A stretch of 64,000 nucleotides of DNA from contig JAQJDB010000007.1 in assembly GCA_032139905.1 (NCBI GenBank), forward strand, positions 1,178,001 to 1,242,000. Reading direction: 5' to 3'. Origin of the DNA: Nitrospira sp. MA-1. Lineage in GTDB: Bacteria; Nitrospirota; Nitrospiria; Nitrospirales; UBA8639. The notes below the pieces were generated by a model. It had not been told where the DNA came from. It made no database searches and worked only from the letters and a program-made list of their open reading frames with translations. The translations under genes and the position numbers were made by a program. Shown here piece after piece: positions 19,549 to 28,575 of the stretch; within the stretch, counting starts at the first letter, position 1; each line of letters starts with the position of its first letter.

Positions 19549-19905
19549 ATGATTCCTGACATGTTTCCTTTGGATATGACGGGTCTCTCCCATTCTGTAT
19601 CTAGCGGCAAAATAGATCGCGTGGCAGAATCGGCTCGTCGAGGGGAATTATTGCGCGCCAGCCAGGAGTTCGAATCCTATTTCCTGTCCTATTTGATGAA
19701 GGTGATGCGAGAGACGGTCCCCAAAGGCGAATTAACGTCCAACCCCATGGGGGAGATGTATTATTCATTTTATGACGAAGAAATTGGCAAGCGTGCCGCT
19801 CAATCGGGTGGGATTGGTCTTTCGGCCTATGTCTTGGACACGGTGGCCAGGAATGAAGATCTCAAGCGTTCTCCCTCATCAGGTCCCCCTTTTTTGAAAT
19901 CATAA
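19549..19905 (+). CDS. flgJ: Rod-cap / rod-binding protein FlgJ (N-terminal domain only)
   Basis: 118 residues matching the rod-binding half of FlgJ (ASQEFESYFLSYLMKVMRET, MYYSFYDEEIGKRAAQSGGIGL). The peptidoglycan hydrolase half found in enteric FlgJ is absent, as in many other phyla, where a separate enzyme opens the wall. ATG 19549 follows AAAGGA by about ten bases; TTG 19531 is an in-frame alternative. Confidence 0.9.
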   Translation: MIPDMFPLDMTGLSHSVSSGKIDRVAESARRGELLRASQEFESYFLSYLMKVMRETVPKGELTSNPMGEMYYSFYDEEIGKRAAQSGGIGLSAYVLDTVARNEDLKRSPSSGPPFLKS

Positions 19906-19966
19906 GAGGTTCTGTAAAGTTTAATGGTGTTGCTTCCGATACATATAGAGAAGGAGGCAAGATGCC

Positions 19967-20287
19967 ATGACCATACGGGGCCTTGATCCCAGTGGAGAGC
20001 TGGGGAAACTATTTTTTCACGTTCAAGCTAAAAATCTTCAGACCCAGGAGGCTGGCCCGTCGCGGGCCTCCCAGCACCCTTCGTCTGCTGACCCTGTCGA
20101 TCTTTCCGTCCTGGCACAGGAAATTCGTGACTATTCGATTCGAGTGGCGCAGTTTCCTGAGGTGAGAGAAGACAAAATCAACCGCATTCAGCAGGCCTTG
20201 GAAACGGGGACCCAATTAGCGACCTCCAATCAGGTCGCTGATGCCTTGACCCGGGAGACGATACTGAACGAATTGGGAACAAAATAA
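19967..20287 (+). CDS. flgM: Anti-sigma-28 factor FlgM
   Basis: 106 residues. The C-terminal half carries the FlgM pattern (DPVDLSVLAQEIRDYSIRVAQ, then EVREDKINRIQQALETGTQ) with the helical sigma-28 binding region. The N-terminus is polar and disordered, as needed for export through the secretion channel. It holds FliA inactive until the hook is complete. AAGGAGG lies about ten bases before the ATG. Its presence implies a FliA elsewhere in the genome. Confidence 0.9.
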   Translation: MTIRGLDPSGELGKLFFHVQAKNLQTQEAGPSRASQHPSSADPVDLSVLAQEIRDYSIRVAQFPEVREDKINRIQQALETGTQLATSNQVADALTRETILNELGTK

Positions 20288-20320
20288 TTATCGGAAGTTC
20301 ATGAGGGGAAAGGCAATCCG

Positions 20321-20818
20321 ATGAATCACCCTCAATCGGCGAAGTGGGAGCGACTACTGAAGGCATTAGCCGAGGCTCAGGCGGCTTTTCAGCAGTATGG
20401 TGTACTGCTTTTTCAAGAAGCCCATAGCCTACGCATCATGGATCAGCCCAAGTTGGTCGAAGTGAACAGCCAAAAAGAACAAGTTTTGAATTCGATGCGC
20501 CGATTAGAAAAGCAGGTGGAGGGTGCCTTGCATCAGTTGGTTGGGGACGTCGCCCAAGAAACCATTTGGACCTGGTTGAAGGCAAATCCGGATCCACAGG
20601 CACAGACGGTGCAAAGCATGTTGATTGACCTTCGCCGTTTGGCACGGCTTATTCAGGAGCAAGGCAAAAAAAATGAATCTGCAATTCGGCCGATCTATCA
20701 CAGAGTCTGTGAGGCGATTCAAGTGATGTATACAGGGTTGGGTACAGGTCCGGTGTATCAGGGATCTGGAACATTATATTTTCCATCGGTTCCTAGCTCG
20801 GTCTATCTTCAGGGATAG
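20321..20818 (+). CDS. flgN: FlgN-like flagellar export chaperone
   Basis: 165 residues, mostly helical. The position between flgM and flgK, the size and the FlgN-type pattern (LLFQEAHSLRIMDQPKLVEVNSQKE near residue 30-55) support the chaperone for FlgK and FlgL. The last 25 residues are polar. Assignment rests on context plus weak family resemblance. The stop is eight bases before the flgK start. Confidence 0.78.
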   Translation: MNHPQSAKWERLLKALAEAQAAFQQYGVLLFQEAHSLRIMDQPKLVEVNSQKEQVLNSMRRLEKQVEGALHQLVGDVAQETIWTWLKANPDPQAQTVQSMLIDLRRLARLIQEQGKKNESAIRPIYHRVCEAIQVMYTGLGTGPVYQGSGTLYFPSVPSSVYLQG

Positions 20819-20825
20819 GACTCTT

Positions 20826-22472
20826 ATGGCGGGGATTAGTGATATCTTTAATATCGCGCGTTCGGGAATTCGTGCCAACCAACAGGGGCTCGCGACCACA
20901 TCCCATAACATCGCCAATATCAATACCAAAGGCTATTCCAGACAGGAAGTTGTCCTCGAGTCAGCGCGGCCCGCTGAAGGGAAAATTGGGAGCGGAGTCC
21001 GAGTTGCTGCTATTCGTCAGACCGTCGATACCTTCCTGGAAAACCAATTGACCGCCCTCCATGAGGATCTGGGATCTATTTCCGCCAGGAACAATTACCT
21101 GGTTCAGGCCGATGGGATTTTCACCGAAACGGATAATTCCGGACTATCGTTGAGTCTGACGGAATTTTTCAATGCGGTTCGGGATGTTGCCACGAATCCA
21201 GAGAGTACCATTCAGCGGACGGTTCTGTTGGCCAAGGGGCAATCCCTTACGGACCAGTTTAGGACGGTGGCTAAAGGGTTAAATCAAATCCGCCTGGATG
21301 CCAATGGGGAAATTTCCAGGCATGTCAACACTATTAATGGGTTGGCAACCAAAATCGCCTCGCTGAATGATGTTATTTTTAAAGTAGAATCCAGTGGACC
21401 TGAAGCCCTTGATTTACGGGATCAACGACGGGTCCTCATTAATGATTTGGCGGGGCTAGTGGATATTGAGCAAGTAACCATGAAAGATGGTATCGGAATT
21501 CATGTAGGTGGACAATTGTTGGTAGGAGGAAATCATGCCAATAAGCTGTCGACTAAATCCGACCCCGACAACCCCCCGCTCCATGATGTGACGTTCGTGC
21601 GCAGTGACGGGAGTGAGTATTCAATTTCCGATAAGATTTATGGAGGACAAATCGGCGGATTACTCGCTCTGCGTGATGGGGATATTGTGTCGTTTCAGGA
21701 CCAAGTCGATCGATTGGCGGCCGTTTTAACTACCGAATTTAATCAACAGCATCAGGTTGGGTATGGGTTGGACGCCACCACGAATAATAATTTCTTTTCC
21801 ACGTTAACTCCCCCAGCCCCTTTGGCCAATGAGCGGAATACGGGAGGCGCCACCGGCAGTTCGGTAATGATTGCAGATTCTACTCTTGCAACGTTTCAGG
21901 GATATGAGGTGCAGTTTTCCGGAGCCACTTCCTATTCGGTGGTCAATACGGCAACCGGAGCGAGCGTGACCTCCGGTTCCTATACCTCCGGAGCTCCATT
22001 GAGTTTTGATGGATTAGATGTCGTGATTAACGGCACACCGGCTGCGGGCGATGTATTTTATGTGAATGCTCAAAAAGGCGCCGCACTGCAATTTGGTGTG
22101 GCCCTGTCGGATACGGACAAGATTGCGGCTTCTTCTACGGCCGCAGGAGTACCGGGGAACAACACCAATGCATTGGATATGGTGGCTGTTCATACGAACC
22201 GGCAACTGGATCTGGGTAATGTGACACTCAATGATTATCACACCATTACTATTGGAGATGTCGGGAGTGCCACGCAGAAATCGACACAGGCGTTACATAG
22301 TAAACAGCTCGAAGTCGATCAAGTGACGGCCTTGCGAGAAAGTGTATCTGGTGTTTCATTGGATGAGGAACTGACTAATCTACTCAGTTTCCAGCGTTCA
22401 TTCGAAGCCTCGGCCCGGATGATTACGGTGGCGGATGAATTGATGCAAACCATGCTGTCCATGGGTCGCTAA
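20826..22472 (+). CDS. flgK: Hook-filament junction protein FlgK (HAP1)
   Basis: 548 residues. The N-terminus (ISDIFNIARSGIRANQQGLA, NIANINTKGYSRQEV) and C-terminus (ELTNLLSFQRSFEASARMI) are the conserved D0/D1 parts of FlgK. It is the first junction protein on the hook. The middle contains a beta-rich insert (about 340-410; YSVVNTATGASVTSGSY, FDGLDVVINGTPAAGDVFYV) that is closely similar to one in the next gene, flgL. ATG 20826 is close behind the flgN stop, so the two are likely coupled. Confidence 0.95.
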   Translation: MAGISDIFNIARSGIRANQQGLATTSHNIANINTKGYSRQEVVLESARPAEGKIGSGVRVAAIRQTVDTFLENQLTALHEDLGSISARNNYLVQADGIFTETDNSGLSLSLTEFFNAVRDVATNPESTIQRTVLLAKGQSLTDQFRTVAKGLNQIRLDANGEISRHVNTINGLATKIASLNDVIFKVESSGPEALDLRDQRRVLINDLAGLVDIEQVTMKDGIGIHVGGQLLVGGNHANKLSTKSDPDNPPLHDVTFVRSDGSEYSISDKIYGGQIGGLLALRDGDIVSFQDQVDRLAAVLTTEFNQQHQVGYGLDATTNNNFFSTLTPPAPLANERNTGGATGSSVMIADSTLATFQGYEVQFSGATSYSVVNTATGASVTSGSYTSGAPLSFDGLDVVINGTPAAGDVFYVNAQKGAALQFGVALSDTDKIAASSTAAGVPGNNTNALDMVAVHTNRQLDLGNVTLNDYHTITIGDVGSATQKSTQALHSKQLEVDQVTALRESVSGVSLDEELTNLLSFQRSFEASARMITVADELMQTMLSMGR

Positions 22473-22506
22473 CCTTCTTGGTGAGGCAACTGGCTGGGAT
22501 AGGACT

Positions 22507-22525
22507 CATCGATGACAAATCGATG
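22507..22525. repeat. Perfect inverted repeat between flgK and flgL
   Basis: CATCGAT (22507-22513) and ATCGATG (22519-22525) around five bases. It can form a 7-bp hairpin in the 79-base gap and could set the flgK:flgL transcript ratio. No T-tract follows. Confidence 0.3.
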
Positions 22526-22551
22526 TCAATCGGAAAAGGACGAACAATCGA

Positions 22552-23703
22552 ATGCGGGTGACTGATCGTCAACAGGTTGATGCTCTGCTAAGGGCGATTC
22601 AACGTATTCAGGGAAATATCGGGGATCGCAATGAGCAGGTTTCTTCAGGGAAGCGAGTCAATCGCCCCTCGGATAATCCTGCGGCATCGGAAAGGATCAA
22701 TCAGTTTCGAAATGTCCTACGGACCACTGAACAACGTTTGACCACAGTGAATGAAGGAGTGGGAAGGCTCAATTTATCCGATAGCGTTCTGGGGACGGCT
22801 GGAAGTACGGTGCAGCGGGCAATAGAACTAGCATTGAATATGGCGAGCGATACCAATACGCCGGTGGAGCGACGGAATGCAGCTCTGGAAGTTCAACAAA
22901 TCATCCTAGGGTTGGCCGGTATTGCCAACACTCAACTCAACGGAAGATTTGTGTTTGCGGGAAGTCAAACCCAATCCGAACCATTTGTGCCGAGATCAGC
23001 AACGGGATCAGCTAGCATCAACAATGGAGGAAGCGCAAATATTGCTGTTTCTGTCGTCACGGCGTCGGCCTTACAACCGGATGCGTATCAAATCCAATTT
23101 ACTTCCTCAACGCAGTTTGATGTCCTGAATCTGACCACGAATCAAACCGTCTCATCAGGTAATACCTATTCATCCGGCGCGGTCTTCTCGTTTGATGGAT
23201 TGGATGCCACCATTACTGACGGAGGCGGGCCGCCTGCCGCTGGCGATCAATTTTTTGTAAGAGTTGGCTATACCTATCAAGGAGATGGAGCGGGGATCGA
23301 GGTAGAAATTGGTGATGGCCGGACCGTGGAAACCAATGTTCCGGGAAACCAAATTTTTTCCGGGCCCACGGTGGATCTATTTCAGGATCTTCAGGACTTT
23401 CATCAGGCCCTGGTGACGAACGATGGCAAGGGTATTCAAGCCGCCATCGGACAATTGAATCAGTCCCACTCCCAAGTCACCGACGCCCGGGCTACGATCG
23501 GGGCCAGAGTCAATCGTTTGGATACGGTGAAGGATGGATTGGAACTGTTGAGCGTGAATACGCAAACGCTCCGGTCCAATTTTGAGGATGCCGATATCGC
23601 TCAAGTGGCCTCTGATTTGGCTACATTGCAAAACACCCTTGAAGCTTCGATGAGCACCCTCGCGCGTCAATTTCAGACGAGCTTGTTGAACTTCATAAAA
23701 TAG
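22552..23703 (+). CDS. flgL: Hook-filament junction protein FlgL (HAP3)
   Basis: 383 residues with flagellin-like ends: N-terminal NEQVSSGKRVNRPSDNPAAS and C-terminal NTLEASMSTLARQFQTSLL. It connects FlgK to the filament. The middle holds the same beta-rich insert as FlgK (about 160-235; FDVLNLTTNQTVSSGNTYSS, FSFDGLDAT, PPAAGDQFFV). AAAAGGA stands 11 bases before the ATG. It ends the flg operon; the next gene starts 71 bases later. Confidence 0.93.
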   Translation: MRVTDRQQVDALLRAIQRIQGNIGDRNEQVSSGKRVNRPSDNPAASERINQFRNVLRTTEQRLTTVNEGVGRLNLSDSVLGTAGSTVQRAIELALNMASDTNTPVERRNAALEVQQIILGLAGIANTQLNGRFVFAGSQTQSEPFVPRSATGSASINNGGSANIAVSVVTASALQPDAYQIQFTSSTQFDVLNLTTNQTVSSGNTYSSGAVFSFDGLDATITDGGGPPAAGDQFFVRVGYTYQGDGAGIEVEIGDGRTVETNVPGNQIFSGPTVDLFQDLQDFHQALVTNDGKGIQAAIGQLNQSHSQVTDARATIGARVNRLDTVKDGLELLSVNTQTLRSNFEDADIAQVASDLATLQNTLEASMSTLARQFQTSLLNFIK

Positions 23704-23774
23704 GGCATGAACTCGGCCTTTTTCCATTGAACTAAATACGTTATCCGTTTTAATAAAATAGGCACGACATCTCT

Positions 23775-24746
23775 ATGCGAATTCTTGTTGTTGATGATGA
23801 TCCACTCACACTCCATATGGTTGTCTATCGATTGCGTCAATGGGGGCATGATGTCATATCCTGTACTGATGGGGATTCCGCGTGGAAGGTGTTGGAACGA
23901 GGAAGCGTGCCCAATGTGGCTATTGTGGACTGGATCATGCCCGGGCTCAACGGTCCTGAACTGTGTCAAAAAATCCGGGGGAGAACTGATTGCCCTTATG
24001 TATATATTGTTATGTTAACAGGGCGGAAAAACCTTGAGGATCTCATTGCCGGGTTGGATGCTGGAGCTGATGATTACCTGACCAAGCCATTCCTCTTAGA
24101 AGAATTGGATGCTCGATTACGAGCAGGGAAGCGAATTGTGGATTTGCAAAATGAATTAATTTCGGCTCGAGAAACACTTCGGATTCAGGCGATGCAAGAT
24201 CCCTTGACGCAAATTCTGAATCACGGCGCCATCGTGGATACCTTACTCCGGGAAATTGACCGGGCTCATCGGGAAGAGCAACCCCTGAGTCTCATTCTGG
24301 CTGATTTGGATGGGTTTAAGAATGTGAATGATTCCTATGGGCATGTTGCGGGTGATCACGTGCTGGTCGAGGTCTCTAGGCGGATGCGGTTTTGCTTGCG
24401 TTCATATGATGCCATTGGCCGGTATGGCGGGGAGGAATTTCTCATGGTATTGCCCAATAGTGATGCGGCCCAGGCCGTGCGGCTCGCTGAACGCATTCGA
24501 GTGGCGGTTTCCCAGAAACCCTTTCGGATTCACAATGTTGATTTAACGGTGACGGTCAGTCAGGGGGTCACGACCTGGACCGATCCCTGTCCAATTCCCA
24601 TTGAGCAATTGATACAATCTGCAGACGGTGTTCTCTACTTAGTCAAAAATAGCGGTCGAAATGGGGTGGAATTTGCGCAATTTCATAGGCATGCGGACGA
24701 TACCTTTTCCCGGCTCACGATTTCGCCGAGTTCATTGAAACAATAA
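23775..24746 (+). CDS. Response regulator with diguanylate cyclase (GGDEF) output
   Basis: 323 residues. The receiver (1-120) has the acidic DDD cluster, phospho-acceptor D52 (VDWIMPG) and K in YLTKPF. The GGDEF domain (about 150-310) has an intact active site GGEEF (218-222) and a product-inhibition site RSYD (209-212) five residues before it, so an active, feedback-controlled c-di-GMP synthase is expected. This is the PleD/WspR class. The hybrid kinase gene starts two bases after its stop and is the obvious partner. Confidence 0.95.
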   Translation: MRILVVDDDPLTLHMVVYRLRQWGHDVISCTDGDSAWKVLERGSVPNVAIVDWIMPGLNGPELCQKIRGRTDCPYVYIVMLTGRKNLEDLIAGLDAGADDYLTKPFLLEELDARLRAGKRIVDLQNELISARETLRIQAMQDPLTQILNHGAIVDTLLREIDRAHREEQPLSLILADLDGFKNVNDSYGHVAGDHVLVEVSRRMRFCLRSYDAIGRYGGEEFLMVLPNSDAAQAVRLAERIRVAVSQKPFRIHNVDLTVTVSQGVTTWTDPCPIPIEQLIQSADGVLYLVKNSGRNGVEFAQFHRHADDTFSRLTISPSSLKQ

Positions 24747-24748
24747 AT

Positions 24749-27103
24749 ATGGCGTCCATCCTTGTAATTAATGATGATCCGGTCCAACTCCATCTTCTTG
24801 CGAGTTGGCTTGAGAAGGATTACTTTGCGGTCAATCGCTTTGTCTGTTCTGAAGATGCCTGGCGGTGGCTCCAAGAAGGAAATGTGCCGGATGCCATTGT
24901 CCTCGATCTCCATATGCCGGGAATTAGCGGATGGCGATTTTGCGAATTGTTGCATTCATTCTTTGGTTCCACACAGGCAGTGCCCCCTGTTCTTGCGGTT
25001 TCCGCCACGTATACTGGAATTGATGCTCATGACATTTTGAAAGATTTAGGGGCTTCGGCATTTCTTGCTCTCCCGACAGAACCTCAACGCTTTCGTCAGC
25101 AGGTTTGCGAGTTAGTGGAGAACCCTCCTAGTCCTCAACGCCCACATGTTTGGATGGTTTCCACCCACAAGTCCGAAATCCAACGAATTCATCACATATT
25201 TGGTGAACGGGGATGGCAGGTGGTGGAATGGCAAGCGGGGAAACAGGTTCAGGTGGCAGTGAATCTTGTGCTTCCTGATATTGTCCTCATTGACCATCCG
25301 CTGTCGGACATGACAAGCGAAGAGTTTGTGATTTGGTGCAAAGTCCAATATCCTCAGGCAATGTGCATTGTCCTTGGACAGGAATCTACAGCCCGAGGAT
25401 ACCCTGCTCATTCGATCCATGCTGATGCCTATCTCCCAAAAGAGTGCGATCCATTGCATATTATTTCACTATGTGAAAAAGGGCGCTGGGAACGGGCACT
25501 CTCACGAGTAGAGCATTTACTGGATATCCGTACTGATGATTTACGCGAATCTGAAGCCCAATTTAAAGAGTTGTTCGAAACGCTTCCGGATGTCTTGGTG
25601 ATTTATGATTTCCAGGGAAAAATCACCCATGTTAATTCGCTTGGAGCGCAGCAATTGGGGTATCTCCCGTCTGTCTTGAATGGGAAAGCCTTCTCTCTTA
25701 TCAGACCTGAGCCATCAAGTGGGGAATCCGGTCCCACGTTGCCAAGCTCTGCCCCTGGGGGGGCGAGATGGGAGGAAACGGTCCTTCGTCAAAAGAACGG
25801 CAGCAATCTTCCCGTAGAGATGATGGAACGGGAGGTTCAGTTTTTAGGCCAGCGTCAAACTCTTTTTATTGGACGCGATTTGACGGCAAGAAAGCGCATG
25901 GAGGAAGAGAATATTGCCCTTGAGCATCAGTTGCGGCAGGTTCAAAAAATGGAAGCCATCGGTCGACTAGCCTCAGGGGTTGCCCACGATATGAATAATA
26001 CGTTAACGGCAATCATGGCCCATGCAAGTTTGTTCAAGATACAGGAAAAGACCGACACCCCCTTGTGGGCAGCGGGCGATGTCATCGAAAAAGCCGTTCG
26101 TCGTGGAAAGGAATTGACATCCCAGCTCTTGGGGTATGCCAGGCAGGGAAAGCATCATGATGTGACGGTCGATACCCATGATGTAATTCAGGAGGTCATG
26201 ACACTGCTCGGAAGGACAATCCATAAAATGATCACCTTCCGAACTGACCTGTCCGCTACGAAGCCTTATGTGTTGGGGGATCCCAATCAGTTATACCAGA
26301 TTCTCATGAATTTAGGTGTCAATGCCTGTGATGCGATGGGTGAGCGTGGGGAATTGCTTGTGCAGACTTCGAATGAAACGGTCACCCAGGAATACGCTTC
26401 ACGTGTCCCAGGACTTCACGCAGGTGATTATGTGGTAATTCGGGTTACGGATACCGGGACCGGAATGTCATTAGAGACCCAACGACATATTTTTGAGCCA
26501 TTCTTTACGACGAAAGGCCGAGGACAGGGAACAGGAATGGGATTGGCGATGGTGTATGGAATCGTCAAAAACCATCGCGGGTATATCGGGGTGACCAGTT
26601 CTCCTGGGTGTGGAACGACAATGCGTTTATATCTTCCGGATGCCCTATGTGCGAGCCTTAAGGACACACCTGTTCAGACGACGAAGCCTTCTCACGGAAC
26701 CGGGCATATTGTAGTGATTGATGATGAGAAGGATGTGGGAGAAGCCGCTCAGGCCATACTTGAATTCCTTGGCTATCAGGTTACGGTTGTGTTGAATGGG
26801 AAGGAGGCCCTGAAAATCTGCCGGGATTTGACTGTTCCCGTTGATGTTGTGCTGTTGGATATGGTGATGCCTGAAATGTCGGGAGCGACATGTTTTGAAG
26901 AATTGCGAGCGATTCGACCAGATCTCAAGGTAATTCTCTGTACGGGGTATGATCGGAACCATGCTGTGCAAGATTTACTCAATCAGGGTGTCGTAGGGTT
27001 TATTCAAAAACCGTATGATGTCGACGAATTGGCTCATGCCTGTCAGATTGTCTTGAGAGATGACAATCCGGTCCAAATCTGTGGTACGGAGAGGGTGTCC
27101 TAA
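24749..27103 (+). CDS. Hybrid histidine kinase with two N-terminal receiver-like domains and a C-terminal receiver
   Basis: 784 residues, cytoplasmic. In order: receiver 1 (1-120, D53 present but the usual Lys replaced in FLALPTE), a more degenerate receiver-like region (about 130-250), PAS (about 275-385), HisKA with H413 (GVAHDMNNTLTAI), HATPase (about 510-635; GTGMGLAMVYGIV) and an intact C-terminal receiver with D704 (LLDMVMPEMSG). The fold resembles NtrB-like hybrid kinases. Translation is probably coupled to the diguanylate cyclase gene just upstream. The pair is likely to set c-di-GMP in step with flagellar assembly (inference). Confidence 0.93.
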   Translation: MASILVINDDPVQLHLLASWLEKDYFAVNRFVCSEDAWRWLQEGNVPDAIVLDLHMPGISGWRFCELLHSFFGSTQAVPPVLAVSATYTGIDAHDILKDLGASAFLALPTEPQRFRQQVCELVENPPSPQRPHVWMVSTHKSEIQRIHHIFGERGWQVVEWQAGKQVQVAVNLVLPDIVLIDHPLSDMTSEEFVIWCKVQYPQAMCIVLGQESTARGYPAHSIHADAYLPKECDPLHIISLCEKGRWERALSRVEHLLDIRTDDLRESEAQFKELFETLPDVLVIYDFQGKITHVNSLGAQQLGYLPSVLNGKAFSLIRPEPSSGESGPTLPSSAPGGARWEETVLRQKNGSNLPVEMMEREVQFLGQRQTLFIGRDLTARKRMEEENIALEHQLRQVQKMEAIGRLASGVAHDMNNTLTAIMAHASLFKIQEKTDTPLWAAGDVIEKAVRRGKELTSQLLGYARQGKHHDVTVDTHDVIQEVMTLLGRTIHKMITFRTDLSATKPYVLGDPNQLYQILMNLGVNACDAMGERGELLVQTSNETVTQEYASRVPGLHAGDYVVIRVTDTGTGMSLETQRHIFEPFFTTKGRGQGTGMGLAMVYGIVKNHRGYIGVTSSPGCGTTMRLYLPDALCASLKDTPVQTTKPSHGTGHIVVIDDEKDVGEAAQAILEFLGYQVTVVLNGKEALKICRDLTVPVDVVLLDMVMPEMSGATCFEELRAIRPDLKVILCTGYDRNHAVQDLLNQGVVGFIQKPYDVDELAHACQIVLRDDNPVQICGTERVS

Positions 27104-27188
27104 TCACAGAAAAAATGAAACCGACCCCGAGGCGGGGTTGCCTTGGCATGAGGAAGAAACCATTGAACTATTTGGAGAACATACCATC

Positions 27189-27665
27189 ATGAAAGTTCAG
27201 ACTAGTCGGTTCGGTATGTTGGATGTGTCGGATGACACGCTGTTAACTTTCCCATCCGGCCTCGTAGGTTTCCCAGATTTCCGACGGTATCTCGTACTTG
27301 ATCCGCCAGAGGATGCCGACTATCAGTGGTTTCAGTCGGTGGATGAACCAAGTTTAGCTTTTGTGATTATGGATGTGGATTTGTTGCAACCCGATTTTCG
27401 TACAAACCTATCCGGAGAAGGATTGGCTGAATTGGATATGACTCCTGCCGATCCAATTTCAATTATGGCCGTTATCTCGATCCCTTCAGATCATCCAGAT
27501 CAGGCGACAGCAAATCTTCGTGCCCCTCTGGTCGTAAATGGGCGAACCAGACAAGGGAAACAATTGATTCTCCATGAATCAATCTCCTTGCGCCATCCAT
27601 TATTCCATGATGTGGCGGAAGGTCAACCCCACCCTGAAGGGGTGACAGAGGCTGCATCGGTCTAA
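27189..27665 (+). CDS. fliW: Flagellar assembly factor FliW
   Basis: 158 residues with the FliW signature (LLTFPSGLVGFPDFRRYLVLDP near residue 20-40, then a core with NLRAPLVVNGRTRQGKQLIL). FliW binds both flagellin and CsrA: when free flagellin is low, FliW sequesters CsrA less or more accordingly, which tunes flagellin translation. ATG 27189 with GGAGA ten bases upstream is chosen; an in-frame extension to 27060 overlaps the kinase gene and is not FliW-like. csrA follows after 110 bases. Confidence 0.95.
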   Translation: MKVQTSRFGMLDVSDDTLLTFPSGLVGFPDFRRYLVLDPPEDADYQWFQSVDEPSLAFVIMDVDLLQPDFRTNLSGEGLAELDMTPADPISIMAVISIPSDHPDQATANLRAPLVVNGRTRQGKQLILHESISLRHPLFHDVAEGQPHPEGVTEAASV

Positions 27666-27775
27666 ACTATGCAGTCACGCCTCCGAAGAAGCAAGATCGT
27701 CCAGATGTAATTCGTTGATGATGTACATGCCATTGTTTTACATGTGACTTTTACCCCAAAGCCAAGGAAGGCACC

Positions 27776-28027
27776 ATGCTCATACTCACCAGAAAAATTG
27801 ATGAAGCTATTCGATTAGGAGATGACATTCGCATTGTCCTTGTCCAAATTAAAGGAGGACAGGTGCGACTCGGAATTGAATGTCCGTCGCATGTCCGTGT
27901 TCTTCGTGAGGAATTATATGAAGCCGTCCGGCAGGAAAATTTGAATGCCGTATCCTCGGATCCGAAGCTTTTGGCCAGCCTACCCAGACAGAAAAGACCT
28001 CAGGCTAAACCTACCGAATCAACCTAA
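27776..28027 (+). CDS. csrA: Carbon storage/translational regulator CsrA
   Basis: 83 residues. The first 50 match CsrA closely (MLILTRKIDEAIRLGDDIRI, GGQVRLGIECP, VRVLREELYE), including the RNA-contacting Arg of VRVLREE. The C-terminal 25 residues are a polar extension, longer than the 61-residue E. coli protein. It binds GGA motifs in mRNA leaders. Pairing with fliW suggests flagellin mRNA as main target. AAGGAAGG precedes the ATG. Confidence 0.96.
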   Translation: MLILTRKIDEAIRLGDDIRIVLVQIKGGQVRLGIECPSHVRVLREELYEAVRQENLNAVSSDPKLLASLPRQKRPQAKPTEST

Positions 28028-28575
28028 CGGGAAGAGGCTCCAGTTCAGGGGCATTCCTGGTAAACAATCCCATGGTCCCTACAGGTCCTTGTGAGAATTG
28101 ACTGGAATGACAAACTTTCCCGTTTGGGCGAAGGAATAAAACACGTAGCCTCGGTCAATAGGGCTGTTTCCCTCTTTTCAAAAGGTAGGGTTGAAGTTCC
28201 AACATTGGGAGCCCTGCTGCGAAGTGGTAATAAAAGCGGAAGCTCCATAATCCTTCAGTGCCTTCTCAAGTCTTGCCTTCAACAATCCTTTCCTTTCCAG
28301 GCAGAAATTTCCCGGTTTATTAGCAAGGAATTCCTAGTCGGTAGAATTTTTTCGAGTGATGTGGGAATCGGCTTCATTGTGACCTGATACCTTGCCTTTT
28401 GATCTTGAACTGTATGGCATAAAACTTGAATTCATATTAATTTGAAATGATCTTTTGGGAAGTGTTGAAAACCCTCATATGCGAATTCGCTTGGATGGTT
28501 TTCTACCTTAGAATTCATCCAAAATTTGGCACATCAATGGCTCATTCTTAGAATATTAGGAGTACAAGTTCGCCT
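28028..28575 (+). other. 548-base intergenic region upstream of the glycosylation island
   Basis: No convincing gene; a 98-codon frame (28091-28387) lacks a ribosome site and has unnatural composition. The sequence is more A/T rich than its neighbours, above all after 28390. A sigma-54-type motif lies at its 3' end (28527-28542). Confidence 0.5.
28527..28542 (+). promoter_or_regulatory. Candidate sigma-54 promoter for the glycosylation island
   Basis: TGGCAC (28527-28532), five bases, TGGCT (28538-28542). The -24 GG and -12 GC are ten bases apart as required; the -12 box differs from TTGCW in its second base. Predicted start near 28553, ahead of an AGGAG ribosome site at 28558-28562. This would place glycosylation genes under the same sigma factor as the flgF operon. 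Confidence 0.5.

Noticed and set aside
27060-27188. In-frame extension of fliW into the kinase gene
   Set aside because: Not FliW-like, overlaps the kinase end; ATG 27189 fits the family start.
28091-28387. 98-codon open frame upstream of the glycosylation island
   Set aside because: No ribosome site and no natural protein character; region is better read as upstream regulatory DNA.
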